Source: Streptomyces spinoverrucosus (GTDB lineage Bacteria; Actinomycetota; Actinomycetes; Streptomycetales; Streptomycetaceae). From it: a DNA stretch of 43,889 nt. The notes beneath the pieces are model-generated. The model was given only the letters and a program-made list of their open reading frames with translations. It searched no databases and had not been told where the DNA came from. The DNA lies in contig NZ_BJND01000074.1 of the NCBI RefSeq assembly GCF_006539505.1, forward strand, positions 1-43,889, given 5' to 3'. Positions 29,119 to 38,540 of the stretch are shown here, one piece after another (position 1 is the stretch's first letter; each line of letters begins with the position of its first letter). Both the position numbers and the translations under genes were made by a program.

Positions 29119-30507
29119 TTACGCCTGGTCGTCCTTCTTGTCACCCTCGGTGACCTCGGCGGACTGCTCGGCGTCGGCCTCGGCCTCGGTCTCGTCCTCG
29201 TCGTCCAGGTCGACGATCTCGCCGTTGGTGTCCTTGACCGTGGCGGCCTCGACGACGACCGCGAGGGCCTTGCCGCGGGCGACCTCGCCGACCAGGAGCG
29301 GGACCTGGCCCTGCTCGACGACGGCCTGGGCGAACTGGTCGGGGGACATGCCGGAGGACGCGGCGCGGCGCATCAGGTGCTCGGTCAGCTCGTCCTGGTT
29401 GACGTTGAGCTTCTCCTGCTTGACCAGCTCGTCGAGGACGAACTGGGTCTTGATGCCCTTGATCGCCGCCTCGCGGGTCTCGGTCTCGAACTCCTCGGCG
29501 GTCTTGCCCTGGATCTCCAGGTACTTGTCGAGGGTCAGGCCCATCTGGCCGAGCTGGTGGTGCTCCAGGTTGTGCTTGCGGGTGTTGATCTCGTCCTCGA
29601 GGAGCTTCTCGGGGACGGGCACCTCGACAAGCTCCAGCAGCTTCTCCAGGACGCGCTCCTGGGCCTGCGTGGCCTGGTCGAACTGCTTCATGTTCGCCAG
29701 GCGCTTGCGGCTGTCGGCCTTCAGCTCGTCCAGCGTGTCGAACTCGGAGGCGAGCTGCGCGAAGTCGTCGTCCAGCTCGGGCAGTTCGCGCGCGGCGACC
29801 TGGGTGACCTTGACGGTGACCTCGGCCTCACGGCCGGCCGCGGAGCCGCCCTTGAGCTCGGAGGTGAAGGTGGCCTCCTCGCCGGCCGACAGACCCTTCA
29901 CGGCGTCGTCGATGCCGTCCAGCAGCTCACCGGAGCCGATGGTGTACGAGACGCCGTTCGCGATGCCGTCCTCCAGGACCTCGCCGTCGACCTTGGCCTC
30001 CAGGTCGATCGTGACGACGTCGCCGTCCTCGGCGGCGCGCTCGACCGGCGTGGTGGAGGCGAAGCGCTCGCGCAGCTGCTCGACCGACTTCTCGATGTCC
30101 TCGTCGGTGACCTCGACGGCGTCGACCTCGACCTCGATGCCGGAGTAGTCCGGGATCTCGATGGCCGGGCGGATGTCGACCTCGGCGGTGAAGTTCAGCG
30201 TCTCGCCGTCCTTCAGCTCGGTGATGTCGACCTCGGGCTGGCCCAGGACGCTGAGCTCGGCCTCGTTGACCGCCTCCGTGTAGAACTTCGGAAGCGCGTC
30301 GTTGACGGCCTCCTCCAGCACGGCACCACGGCCGAACCGCTGGTCGATGACCCGGGCGGGGATCTTGCCCTTGCGGAAGCCCTTCACCGTGACCTGCTGG
30401 TTGATCTTCTTGTACGCCGCGTCGAGGCTGTCCTTGAGCTCCTCGAAGGGCACCTCGACAGTGAGCCGAACCCGGGTCGGGTTCAGGTTCTCCACGGCGC
30501 TCTTCAC
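29119..30507 (-). CDS. tig: Trigger factor (ribosome-associated chaperone)
   Basis: The 462-residue protein has the ribosome-binding N-terminal domain with the FRKGKIP signature (QQVTVKGFRKGKIPARVIDQRFG), a PPIase-like middle domain (about residues 150-240: AEDGDVVTIDLEAKVDGEVLEDG, GSGELLDGIDDAVKGLSAGEEATFTSEL) and the C-terminal helical arms. The end is an acidic tail (DDEDETEAEADAEQSAEVTEGDKKDD). It binds nascent chains at the exit tunnel. The GTG at 30507 has AGGAG at a normal distance; the 32 extra residues of the longest frame do not belong to the family. Confidence 0.96.
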   Translation of the reverse strand: MKSAVENLNPTRVRLTVEVPFEELKDSLDAAYKKINQQVTVKGFRKGKIPARVIDQRFGRGAVLEEAVNDALPKFYTEAVNEAELSVLGQPEVDITELKDGETLNFTAEVDIRPAIEIPDYSGIEVEVDAVEVTDEDIEKSVEQLRERFASTTPVERAAEDGDVVTIDLEAKVDGEVLEDGIANGVSYTIGSGELLDGIDDAVKGLSAGEEATFTSELKGGSAAGREAEVTVKVTQVAARELPELDDDFAQLASEFDTLDELKADSRKRLANMKQFDQATQAQERVLEKLLELVEVPVPEKLLEDEINTRKHNLEHHQLGQMGLTLDKYLEIQGKTAEEFETETREAAIKGIKTQFVLDELVKQEKLNVNQDELTEHLMRRAASSGMSPDQFAQAVVEQGQVPLLVGEVARGKALAVVVEAATVKDTNGEIVDLDDEDETEAEADAEQSAEVTEGDKKDDQA

Positions 30508-30676
30508 GGTTCGGTCTCCTTGTGGCTGACTTCTCGGGTTCTGCCGGGGCCCGACGGGTCCGGCGGATGTGGCCGCCCGGAGGACTTCAGTGATGAGACA
30601 CACGGGCGTGCAGCTTGCATAGTAACGGCAGCAGCTACACGGCCCAAAAGGCGATCACGCGTGGTGATCGGGTGAG

Positions 30677-30753
30677 TGGTCGGGGTGGCGGGATTTGAAC
30701 CCACGGCCTTCCGCTCCCAAAGCGGACGCGCTACCAAGCTGCGCCACACCCCG
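30677..30753 (-). tRNA. tRNA-Pro (anticodon TGG)
   Basis: On the minus strand the acceptor stem CGGGGTG pairs with CACCCCG. The D arm is GCGC...GCGC, the anticodon loop is TTTGGGA (anticodon TGG) in a TCCGC/GCGGA stem, and the T arm is GTGGG TTCAAAT CCCGC. After the discriminator A, CCA appears to be encoded (30679-30677). All stems are complete. Confidence 0.96.
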
Positions 30754-30927
30754 TCTGGTGCGACACGTAGGGTACATGCCCGCAGGCTGCGCGGCTGCCG
30801 CATTTCCCGAGGCCGGTGCGATCTCGTGCGCTGACGGCGTCCGGGCGGATCGGGGTGTGCGGTGAGGGGGGCCGACCCGGTACGATGCGTGCAGTGCCGC
30901 GGGCGACTGGTCTGCGGCGCGTTCTGT

Positions 30928-30998
30928 GCGGGCGTAGCTCAATGGTAGAGCCCCAGTCTTCCAAACTGGCTACGCGGGTTCGATTCCCGTCGCCCGCT
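30928..30998 (+). tRNA. tRNA-Gly (anticodon TCC)
   Basis: The acceptor stem GCGGGCG pairs with CGCCCGC. The D arm is GCTC...GAGC, the anticodon stem-loop is CCAGT CTTCCAA ACTGG (anticodon TCC) and the T arm is GCGGG TTCGATT CCCGT. The length is 71 bases, with no encoded CCA. No direct repeat of its 3' end was noticed in the window. Confidence 0.96.
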
Positions 30999-31005
30999 CT
31001 GTCGG

Positions 31006-31049
31006 CTCAGGGCCCGGCAGGAGGTTCGTCCTCCTGGTCGGGCCCTGAG
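31006..31049. terminator. Long hairpin downstream of tRNA-Gly
   Basis: CTCAGGGCCCG (31006-31016) pairs perfectly with CGGGCCCTGAG (31039-31049), with an inner stem AGGAGG/TCCTCC closing on a TTCG loop. It can end both the tRNA-Gly transcript and the convergent small membrane protein transcript. Confidence 0.8.
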
Positions 31050-31084
31050 GCGTTCCCGGACCGTGCCGGGGCCGGCAGAGGCTG

Positions 31085-31279
31085 TCAGAAGCTGATCGAG
31101 TTGATCGTGTCCGCTATCGAGTCGAGAAAGCGGTTGATCGACGGGGCCATGCCGGTCGAGGCGAGGAAGAAGCCGAAGAGGATCGCCACGATGGCGGGAC
31201 CCGCCTTGATCGAGCCCCCTCGCATCATCACCACCAGGATGATCGCCAACAGCAGCACCACTGACAGTGAAATGGCCAC
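31085..31279 (-). CDS. Small two-segment membrane protein
   Basis: The 64-residue product reads MAISLSVVLLLAIILVVMM, then RGGSIKAGPAIVAILFGFFLASTG and a short tail (SINRFLDSIADTINSISF). Two hydrophobic segments of about 16-18 residues flank a basic loop. I recognise similar small proteins in other Streptomyces, often on accessory or secretion loci, but no function is known to me. The ATG at 31279 is the only suitable start. It follows the type VII genes on the same strand after a 339-base gap. Confidence 0.7.
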   Translation of the reverse strand: MAISLSVVLLLAIILVVMMRGGSIKAGPAIVAILFGFFLASTGMAPSINRFLDSIADTINSISF

Positions 31280-31618
31280 AACTGATCACACCCTCGGTCG
31301 GTCCGCTCTCCCGGCCGGGGGATACGAGACCGCGCACCCCCGCCAGAACCATCGTGCCACCAACAGGCCCGCCGTATGCGGCGCGTGACGTAACGCCGAC
31401 CACACCCGCGCCGCACCCCGGCGTGTTCGGCCACGCCCCGCACGCCCACCGCGCGCGCCCCGCAAGACAATTGACGACCGGTCGTCGCGGGAATGCAACC
31501 CAATCGTTGCCGCATCCACACAACGACCCACGCAACTTGCCTGCGGTTATTTACAATTGCCCGTTTTGGCGGGGCCGGTGATGGTGCTCGTGCTCAGGAC
31601 GTGCTCGTGCTCAGGACG
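31280..31618. other. Gap between the small membrane gene and the DUF6177 gene: palindrome, AT-rich patch, tandem repeat
   Basis: No gene is seen in these 339 bases. GACGACCGGTCGTC (31473-31486) is a perfect 14-bp palindrome of the kind bound by TetR-type regulators, about 195 bases upstream of the small membrane gene. An AT-rich patch (GGTTATTTACAATTG, about 31543-31557) stands out. A 17-bp unit, GTGCTCGTGCTCAGGAC, occurs twice in tandem at 31584-31600 and 31601-31617, ending next to the stop codon of the DUF6177 gene. Confidence 0.6.
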
Positions 31619-33043
31619 TCAGGAAGCGCCCTTCAGGTGTCGCATGAGGCGTTCGAAGTCCTGCCAGCCCGACAGGTCCGACGGGTCGCCGGGCAGCGGG
31701 TAGTACAGCGCCGGGCGGGTGCGCGGGCCGAGTTCGCGCGGAGGCTCGGACAGTGGGGTGCGCCGGGCCCGGTCGCCGGGCATCGTGCGGACCTCCTCGG
31801 CGCCCAGGACGAAGGCGTACGGCACGCCCGGGCCCTCGAAGCGGGGCGGTACGGACAGGTCGCGGCGCGCCCGGCGGATCTGCACCAGCATGGACTGCAG
31901 GTCGTGCTTGGTGGCGAGGACCTCCGCAGCGGCGGGCACGGCGTCGGACGGCAGCTCCTCCCCCGGGCCGTAGCCGAACGCCATGGTGACGTCCTCCTCC
32001 ACGCCGCCCTTGGTCCGGGTGATGCGCACCGTCGCGAGCCCGGGGCGCTCGGGCGTGCCGACGACCACCAGCCAGGTCGGCTCGGGCGACCGCTCGTGGG
32101 CCACGTCGGTCAGCTGCCGCAGCGACCAGGGGAGGTTGGCGGGCTCCTCAGTGCCCCAGCCGGACGGCGGCTCCCCGGTGATCTCCCGCCATACGGCCTC
32201 CACGGCGCCGCCGAGCACCAGGCGGTCGTCGGCCGGGTGGACGGTGCGGAAGGAGATCGCGAGCTGGCGTTCGCCGGTGTCGGCGATGCCCTCGCCGAAG
32301 GTGCGGGCGACCGGCGTGCGCGGGTCCTCGGGGGTCGCCTCCGGGGACTCCACGGTCACGAAGAGGCCGTTGTCCCAGCGCAGCACGGCCCCGGACAGGC
32401 CGTCGTAATAGCCGTCCCGCTCGTCCTGCACCACCCAGCGCGAGGGCCAGCCCGGCAGGGCGTTGCGGACGGCCGGGGACATGCGGGTGCCCGCGGGGGT
32501 GACGATCTGCAGGCCGCGTTCGGCCTGCGCGGCGGCGCGGAAGGCGTCCGCGAGCCACGCGGTCATCGCCACGACCGGGCGGTCCTGGATGACGACGGCG
32601 ACCTTGTCGGTGAGGACGTCGACGGCGGGCTGGGCAGCGGCCGGTGCCGGAACGGCGCTGACGCCGTCCGCCTTGACCACGGCCATCGAGCGCGCGGCCT
32701 CGCGCGGCCAGGCGGTGCCGCCGACGAGCGTGGCCAGCCGGGCCGCGAACGTCCCGGCGAGTTCCTCGGCCTCCTTGACGCCGGTCGTGGCGCGGGCCTC
32801 CGTCCACCAGTACGGCGTCTCCGGCTCGCGCGCCCCGAGCAGCCGCTGGGCCTCGCCCCGGACCTGCACGAGCAGGGGCGCCTCGATGGAGACGAGGGGG
32901 CGGCCCTGTTCGTCGCACAGCCGCACCACGGCTCCGTCGCCCTCGGCGCCCACCAGCTTGTCGGGGCCGCCGGAGAGCAGGCCCGCGAGCACGCTCAGCG
33001 GGTCGGGCATCTTCTTCGTGAGGGCGATGACGTCCTTGGTCAT
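31619..33043 (-). CDS. DUF6177 family protein of the type VII secretion locus
   Basis: The 474-residue protein begins MTKDVIALTKKMPDPLSVLAGLLSGGPDKLVGAEGDGAVVRLCDEQGRPLVSIEAPLLVQVRGEA. It continues with WWTEARATTGVKEAEELAG, a middle domain with VAVVIQDRPVVAMTAWLADAFR and YYDGLSGAVLRWDNGLFV, and a C-terminal LPWSLRQLTDVAHERSPEPTWLVVVGTPERP part. I recognise this as the Streptomyces DUF6177 family encoded beside eccC and eccD. It has no membrane segment or signal peptide, so it is probably a cytoplasmic partner, possibly an EspG-like chaperone by position only. It starts 43 bases after the eccC stop, so it is cotranscribed. Confidence 0.7.
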   Translation of the reverse strand: MTKDVIALTKKMPDPLSVLAGLLSGGPDKLVGAEGDGAVVRLCDEQGRPLVSIEAPLLVQVRGEAQRLLGAREPETPYWWTEARATTGVKEAEELAGTFAARLATLVGGTAWPREAARSMAVVKADGVSAVPAPAAAQPAVDVLTDKVAVVIQDRPVVAMTAWLADAFRAAAQAERGLQIVTPAGTRMSPAVRNALPGWPSRWVVQDERDGYYDGLSGAVLRWDNGLFVTVESPEATPEDPRTPVARTFGEGIADTGERQLAISFRTVHPADDRLVLGGAVEAVWREITGEPPSGWGTEEPANLPWSLRQLTDVAHERSPEPTWLVVVGTPERPGLATVRITRTKGGVEEDVTMAFGYGPGEELPSDAVPAAAEVLATKHDLQSMLVQIRRARRDLSVPPRFEGPGVPYAFVLGAEEVRTMPGDRARRTPLSEPPRELGPRTRPALYYPLPGDPSDLSGWQDFERLMRHLKGAS

Positions 33044-33086
33044 GGGTTCACCTGGTCCCCGCGCGTAGCCGGTCTGTGGTTATGCA

Positions 33087-36000
33087 TTACTTGGTCCCCG
33101 CGTACACGGTCTGGATCAGCCGGGTGGCCTCGCCCCGGCGCAGCAGGGTGCCCCGGCCCGGCGGCTGCTGGCTCGCGTACACACCCGGGAAGAGCTGGCC
33201 CTCGCTGCGGTCGCCGGCCATCACCAGCGCCGAGGCGCCGGACTCGCGCAGGCCCTGCAGCAGCGGCTCGTACAGGCCGCGCGAGGCGCCCGCGACGCGG
33301 CGGGTGAGGATGAAGTGCAGGCCGATGTCGACGGCGGAGGGGATGTACGGCACGAAGGGCGCCAGCGGCTGCTGTCCCGCGGTGGTCAGGACGTCGTAGT
33401 CGTCGACGAGGATCACGATCCGCGGGCCGGAGAAGCTGCCGGGCTCCAGGTCCTCGCTGTCGGCGCCCTCGTCGGGCAGCCGCTTCTCCAGCTCGGAGGC
33501 GATACCGGCGGCGAGGCCCGCGCACAGCTTGGCGTTGTAGGCGTAGCCGCCCCGGTACTCCTCGGGGATGGCACCGCGCAGGCCGCGGCGCGGGTCGAAG
33601 ACGCCGAAGACGAGTTCGTCGTCGCCGTAGCGCTCGATCAGGCCCTGGGTGATCACCTTGAGCAGGTTGGTCTTGCCGCACTCGCTGTCGCCCATGATCA
33701 GCAGGTGCTGGTCGTGCTGGAACAGGTCGAGCAGGACGGGCGCGAGCTGCGTCTGGTCCAGGCCGATGGGGACGCGGCGCGGCTCGGCGGCCGGGGTCGG
33801 CAGCTGCTGCGGTTCGAGGACGTGCGGCAGGACCCGCACGGGCTGGGCGACATCGCCGGTCCAGGTGGCGCGGACCGTACGGGCGGTGCGCTCCAGGACC
33901 GCGCCGAGGTCCGCGGTGTCCGCCAGGCCGTCGGTGCGGGGCAGGGCGACCTGGGCGAACAGCTTGCCGTCGGTGAGGACGCGGCCCTTCTCCTCGGGGG
34001 ACAGGGTCTGGGCGAGCTTGCGTTCGATGCTGGACTCGCTGGGGTCGTTCAGGCGCAGCTCGACGCGGGTGCCGAACTGGGACTGGGTGGCGATGCGCAC
34101 GTCGTTCCAGCGGAGCATGCCGGCGACGACGTGGATGCCGTAGCCGCTGCCGCGCTTGAGGATGTCGGCGACCGCGTCGTCCAGTTCCTCGAAGTCGTCG
34201 CGCAGCGCGCCGAAGCCGTCGATGAGCAGCACGATCTCCGTGGAGGCCAGCTCGGTGACGCGGCCCGCGGCGTGCAGGGTGCGCAGCTGTTCGAGGGAGT
34301 CGATGGAGTGGATGCGGAAGAGTTCCTCGCGCTGATCGAGCATGGCGCGCACCGAGTCGATGGTGCGCGCGGCCCGCTCCCGGTCGGCGCGGCCGGCGAC
34401 GCCGCCGACGTGCGGCAGCCCGGACAGCGCCTGGAGGCCACCGCCGACGAGGTCGAGGCCGTAGATGCCGACCTCCTGCGGGGTGTGCGTCAGCGCCAGG
34501 GACAGGGCGAGGGTGCGCAGCAGGGTCGTCTTGCCGGACTGGGGGCCGCCGATGACGGCCGCGTGGCCGCCGGCCAGCGTCAGGTCCAGGTACCACTGGC
34601 CCTGCCACTGCTTGGTCGGGTCGTCGAGGACGCCCAGCGGCACCCGCAGCGGGCCGCTCCGCTTGGCCAGCTGCATGCCGCGCGGGCCGACCTCCACGGG
34701 CCCCGCGACCTTGTCGAGGGGGACGGCTGCGGGCAGCGGGGGCAGCCAGATCTGCCGTACCGGCCGGGCGCCGGCGCCTTCGAGCTGCTCGATCATCACG
34801 CCGAGTTCGGTGGGCCCGGTCTCCCGGCGCCGCATCTGCGGCTGCTCCTCGGGCGCCGCGCCGGACTCCTCGCCGAGCGAGTTGTACGCCTCGTACGCCA
34901 GGGCGAGCGGACCGGTGTCCTCGGTCTCGCGCTGTACGGGGCCGCTGTAGGCGCCGGAGACGTAGCTCGCCTTGAACCGCTCGTAGTGGCTGGTGTCGAC
35001 CTTGAGGTAGCCGAAGCCGGGCAGCGGCGGCAGGTGGAAGGCGTCGGTGGTGTCCAGGACGGTGCGGGACTCGTCGGCGGAGAAGGTGCGCAGGCCCAGC
35101 CGGTACGACAGGTAGGTGTCCAGGCCCTTGAGCTTGCCGCCCTCGATGCGCTGGCTGGACAGCAGCAGGTGGACGCCGATGGACCGGCCGATGCGGCCGA
35201 TGGACAGGAACAGGTCGATGAAGTCGGGCTTGGCGGTGAGGAGTTCACCGAACTCGTCGATCACCACGAACAGGTGCGGCAGCGGCTCCAGGTCGGGTCG
35301 CTTCTCGGCGCGCAGCGCGGCGTAGTGGCCGATGTCGGCGACGTTCCCGGCGTCCTTCAGCACCTGCTGGCGGCGCTTGACCTCGCCGGCCAGCGAGGAG
35401 TGGACGCGCTCGACCAGGCCCGCCTGGTTCTCCAGGTTGGTGATGACACCGGCGACGTGCGGCAGGTCGGCGAACGGCGCGAAGGTGGCGCCGCCCTTGT
35501 AGTCGACGAGGACGAGGGCGAGGTCCTCCGGCGGGTGGGTGGCGACCAGGGCGAGGACGAGGGTGCGCAGCAGCTCGGACTTGCCGGAGCCGGTGGCGCC
35601 GACGCACAGGCCGTGCGGGCCCATGCCCAGCTCGGAGGACTCCTTCAGGTCGAGCAGCACGGCCTCGCGGGAGTCGCTGATGCCGATCGGCACCCGCAGG
35701 AACGCCCGCTCGCCGCGCGGCGCCCACAGCCGGTCCAGGTCGAGACGGGCCACGTCGTCTATGCCGAGCAGCTCGGCGAAGTCGACCGGGCCGGTCAGCG
35801 GGGCGTCGGCGCCCATGGAGTCGGCGGACAGCCTGAGCGGGGCCAACATCCGGGCGAGGCCCTCGGCGAAGGCGGGGCCGACCTCGTCGACGGTGCCGTG
35901 GGCGCCGATCGGCTCGCTCTCGCGCAGGTCCTCGATGACGACGCGTTCGCCGTCGACGGTGATGCGGACGCCGACATGGCCCGGTTCCTGCACCCGCTCG

Positions 36001-37067
36001 TCGAGCAGGTGCAGCACGCTGACGCCCATGTCGCGCAGGCCGACCGCGTCGTCCGGGCGGGGCAGGTCCACGGCGTCGTCGCCGTGCGCGTCGGCGACGA
36101 CGATCAGCCGGGAGGACATCGCGAGGGCGTCCCGGCCGGACAGACCGCGCCGCACCTCGGCCGCGTAGGAGGCGCGGCGGCGCAGCTCGGGGCCTATCTG
36201 GCGGGCCAGTTGGGGCACGGAGGGGGCGATACGGCGGGCGGCCACGGGCCCGTCGAACTGCTCGCCGTCGAGCAGGTGGGGCAGCCACTTGGCCCACTCC
36301 CAGTCGGCGATCCGGTCGCCGGGCGCGGCCAGCGCCATCGCCACGTCGTCCGGGGCGTGGGTGGCGGCGGCCTGCACCAGCAGGGCGCGGGCGACGCGGA
36401 GGGTGTCCTCGCGGCGGCCGATGACGCTGATGTTGCCGACCCGGTCCAGCGGGACGGTGAGCGGCAGTTCGGTGCCGGTGCCGAAGCGGGCGACCAGCGC
36501 GGAGGCCTCGTTCAGCATGAACTGGTCGGGCGGGGTGAGCACGGAGGAGCCCTGGTCGCCGACCTTCAGGTCGCGTACCCGCATCTCGCCTGTGCCGACG
36601 CGGACCCGCAGGAAGTCGCCGTCCACACGGCGCCGCTCCCACAGCCGGGCGGGGTCGCGCACGATGTCGTACAGCGCGTCCGGCGGCGGGTTGAGCACCT
36701 GGGCCCGCTCCCCGCGCTCGCGTTCCTCCTTCGACAGCTCCTCCCGCAGGTCCTCCAGGTAGGCGAGATAGGCCTCGCGCTGGGTGCGGCGGGTGCGCTG
36801 GGCCTTGCCGCGCTGGGAGAACACCAGGATCAGCGAGCCGACGATGGTGACGACGAGGATGATCGCGCCCAGCGCCGCGAACTGGCTGTTGCGCACGACC
36901 GTCATCATCACGACGGACGACATCACACCGGCGACGGGCAGCAACGAGGTCGCGATCGAACCCGACTTGCCGTCGGGCAGGTTGGGCGGGGCCTCGATGG
37001 TGCGCGGCTCGGGAGCGGCCGGCGGACGGGTGGTCCGGGCCGGGCGGTGGATCAGTCGGGTGCTCAT
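33087..37067 (-). CDS. eccC: Type VII secretion ATPase EccC
   Basis: The 1326-residue protein has two N-terminal membrane segments (about residues 38-60 and 64-84) and three FtsK/SpoIIIE-type ATPase domains. The Walker A motifs are GATGSGKSE (near residue 489), GGPQSGKTT (near 838) and GDSECGKTN (near 1125). The first domain has the VLVDYKGGATF Walker B and VIDEFGELL. The fused length shows that EccCa and EccCb are one polypeptide, as in most actinobacteria outside ESX-1. It drives export of WXG100 and related substrates, which bind the last ATPase domain. The ATG at 37067 lies 34 bases after the stop of the EspI-like gene. Confidence 0.95.
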   Translation of the reverse strand: MSTRLIHRPARTTRPPAAPEPRTIEAPPNLPDGKSGSIATSLLPVAGVMSSVVMMTVVRNSQFAALGAIILVVTIVGSLILVFSQRGKAQRTRRTQREAYLAYLEDLREELSKEERERGERAQVLNPPPDALYDIVRDPARLWERRRVDGDFLRVRVGTGEMRVRDLKVGDQGSSVLTPPDQFMLNEASALVARFGTGTELPLTVPLDRVGNISVIGRREDTLRVARALLVQAAATHAPDDVAMALAAPGDRIADWEWAKWLPHLLDGEQFDGPVAARRIAPSVPQLARQIGPELRRRASYAAEVRRGLSGRDALAMSSRLIVVADAHGDDAVDLPRPDDAVGLRDMGVSVLHLLDERVQEPGHVGVRITVDGERVVIEDLRESEPIGAHGTVDEVGPAFAEGLARMLAPLRLSADSMGADAPLTGPVDFAELLGIDDVARLDLDRLWAPRGERAFLRVPIGISDSREAVLLDLKESSELGMGPHGLCVGATGSGKSELLRTLVLALVATHPPEDLALVLVDYKGGATFAPFADLPHVAGVITNLENQAGLVERVHSSLAGEVKRRQQVLKDAGNVADIGHYAALRAEKRPDLEPLPHLFVVIDEFGELLTAKPDFIDLFLSIGRIGRSIGVHLLLSSQRIEGGKLKGLDTYLSYRLGLRTFSADESRTVLDTTDAFHLPPLPGFGYLKVDTSHYERFKASYVSGAYSGPVQRETEDTGPLALAYEAYNSLGEESGAAPEEQPQMRRRETGPTELGVMIEQLEGAGARPVRQIWLPPLPAAVPLDKVAGPVEVGPRGMQLAKRSGPLRVPLGVLDDPTKQWQGQWYLDLTLAGGHAAVIGGPQSGKTTLLRTLALSLALTHTPQEVGIYGLDLVGGGLQALSGLPHVGGVAGRADRERAARTIDSVRAMLDQREELFRIHSIDSLEQLRTLHAAGRVTELASTEIVLLIDGFGALRDDFEELDDAVADILKRGSGYGIHVVAGMLRWNDVRIATQSQFGTRVELRLNDPSESSIERKLAQTLSPEEKGRVLTDGKLFAQVALPRTDGLADTADLGAVLERTARTVRATWTGDVAQPVRVLPHVLEPQQLPTPAAEPRRVPIGLDQTQLAPVLLDLFQHDQHLLIMGDSECGKTNLLKVITQGLIERYGDDELVFGVFDPRRGLRGAIPEEYRGGYAYNAKLCAGLAAGIASELEKRLPDEGADSEDLEPGSFSGPRIVILVDDYDVLTTAGQQPLAPFVPYIPSAVDIGLHFILTRRVAGASRGLYEPLLQGLRESGASALVMAGDRSEGQLFPGVYASQQPPGRGTLLRRGEATRLIQTVYAGTK

Positions 37068-37101
37068 CGTCCTTGCCTCTGTGGGTTCCCTTCGGGGGAG
37101 C

Positions 37102-38460
37102 TCAACGGCGCTGCTGGGACAGCTGGAAGACCTCCGCGGCCAGGCCGGTGGCGGCCTGCCGGGTGGCCCGCGCGAGCAGGTCGGTGCGGATGGTGCCGCC
37201 GGCCGCGAGATGCCGGTCGTACGGCAGGACCCGCACGCTCGCCCCGGTCGCCTTCAGCGGCTCGGCGGCCTTGTCCAGGTCGACGCCGGTGTGCGGCACC
37301 GTCTCGGTGAGCACGACGACCGTCGAGGTCGTGATGTCCCGGGGCAGTCCGCGCATCCACTGCAGCACCGCGTGCGTGCTGGCGACGCCCTCCAGCGTGG
37401 CGGGCACAGTCAGCACCCGGGCCTGGGCGGCCGACAGCGCGGTACGGGCCACCTCGGCGGGCAGCGTCTCGCAGTCGACGACGGTCACCCCGAAGTAGCG
37501 GCGCAGCGACACCATCACGCGCTCGTAGGCCCGGGTGTCGAGCATGGCCCCGACCTGGCCCTGGCTGCCGGGGAGCAGCCAGGCGTTGTCGGGCAGTTGG
37601 ACCAGATACCCGGTGACGTCGAGCAGCGACATCTGCGGCTCGACGACGTCGGCGAGGTCGCCGGTGGTCCAGCGCAGGTTCTCCGCGCCGAGCCGCAGCG
37701 GCAGCGAGCCGAGCGCCGGGTCGGCCTCGACGGCCAGCACCGGGTCCTGCCGGTAGTGGGCGTAGGTGGTGCTCAGCAGGGCGGCGACCGTCGTCTTGCC
37801 GGAGCCGCCGCGGATGGACGTCACCGCGATCTGCCGGCCGGTGGTGACGGCCTGCTGGAGCACCTCGGCGGTGGCAGTGGTCTCGGCGACCTCGCGGGCG
37901 GCCGAGGAGGAGACGGTACGGCGTACGGCGCGCAGGGCGCGGGTGCCGAAGGGCTCGCCGCGGCGGGGCTTGAGCCCGGTGTCCGCGATCCGCTTGTCGA
38001 CGGCGGGGCGGGAGTCGGGGGTGGCGCGGGAGGTCGGGGCGCGGCGGGCGGGGGCGGGCTGGGGGGTGGGGGCCGCCTGCTGGTGGGGCTGGGCCTGGTG
38101 GGGGTACGGCTGGGCGTGCTGCTGCCCAGGGTCGACGTACCCCTGCTGCGGGTAGCCGTAAGGGGCCTGCTGCTGTGGGACGTTGGGGGCGGGCTGCTGG
38201 GCCTGCGGGTAGCCGTATCCGGCGCCGGGGCCGGGCTGGTGGGCCTGCGGGTAGCCGTACGCCGGGTTGGCGCCCTGCGGCGGCACGTGCTGCTGCCCCG
38301 GCTGCCCCGCCGCCTGCTGTTCCTGGTGTGGATGCGCCTGTTCCGGCTGCGCGCCGGACTGTTCTCCGTCCTTGGCGCGCGCCTGTGCCGCACGCTGTCC
38401 GGCCGCGCCGGCCCTCAGGTCGCGCAGCACATCGCCCTGCCAGTTGTCCCCGCTCGGCAT
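37102..38460 (-). CDS. MinD/ParA-like ATPase with low-complexity N terminus (EspI-like)
   Basis: The 452-residue protein begins MPSGDNWQGDVLRDLRAGAAGQRAAQARA. Residues about 35-150 are a Pro/Gln/Tyr/Gly-rich region with YGYPQ repeats. The rest is a MinD/ParA-type ATPase with the deviant Walker A SIRGGSGKTTVAALLS (about residues 210-225) and the segments AVEADPALGSLPLRLG and VTVVDCETLPAEVAR. This layout matches EspI and similar ATPases of type VII loci, where they modulate secretion. The ATG at 38460 has AAGGG close upstream; the longer frame to 39321 reads through eccD and is rejected. It lies between eccD and eccC. Confidence 0.85.
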   Translation of the reverse strand: MPSGDNWQGDVLRDLRAGAAGQRAAQARAKDGEQSGAQPEQAHPHQEQQAAGQPGQQHVPPQGANPAYGYPQAHQPGPGAGYGYPQAQQPAPNVPQQQAPYGYPQQGYVDPGQQHAQPYPHQAQPHQQAAPTPQPAPARRAPTSRATPDSRPAVDKRIADTGLKPRRGEPFGTRALRAVRRTVSSSAAREVAETTATAEVLQQAVTTGRQIAVTSIRGGSGKTTVAALLSTTYAHYRQDPVLAVEADPALGSLPLRLGAENLRWTTGDLADVVEPQMSLLDVTGYLVQLPDNAWLLPGSQGQVGAMLDTRAYERVMVSLRRYFGVTVVDCETLPAEVARTALSAAQARVLTVPATLEGVASTHAVLQWMRGLPRDITTSTVVVLTETVPHTGVDLDKAAEPLKATGASVRVLPYDRHLAAGGTIRTDLLARATRQAATGLAAEVFQLSQQRR

Positions 38461-38540
38461 GTCGCCCTTCTCTCCCGACACGCTCCCGCCTCGTCGTCCC
38501 GCCAGGAGCGACGCGCGTCGGCGTCTGGTAGTTCGAAACC

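Noticed and set aside
30928..30998. tRNA-Gly considered as attachment site for an island containing the type VII genes
   Set aside because: No tyrosine integrase gene and no second copy of the tRNA 3' end were found in the window.
33315..37310. A 1331-codon open frame on the + strand opposite eccC
   Set aside because: It is a high-GC shadow of eccC: composition is Val/Asp/Gly/Gln-rich with no domain, and the minus strand encodes a complete EccC.
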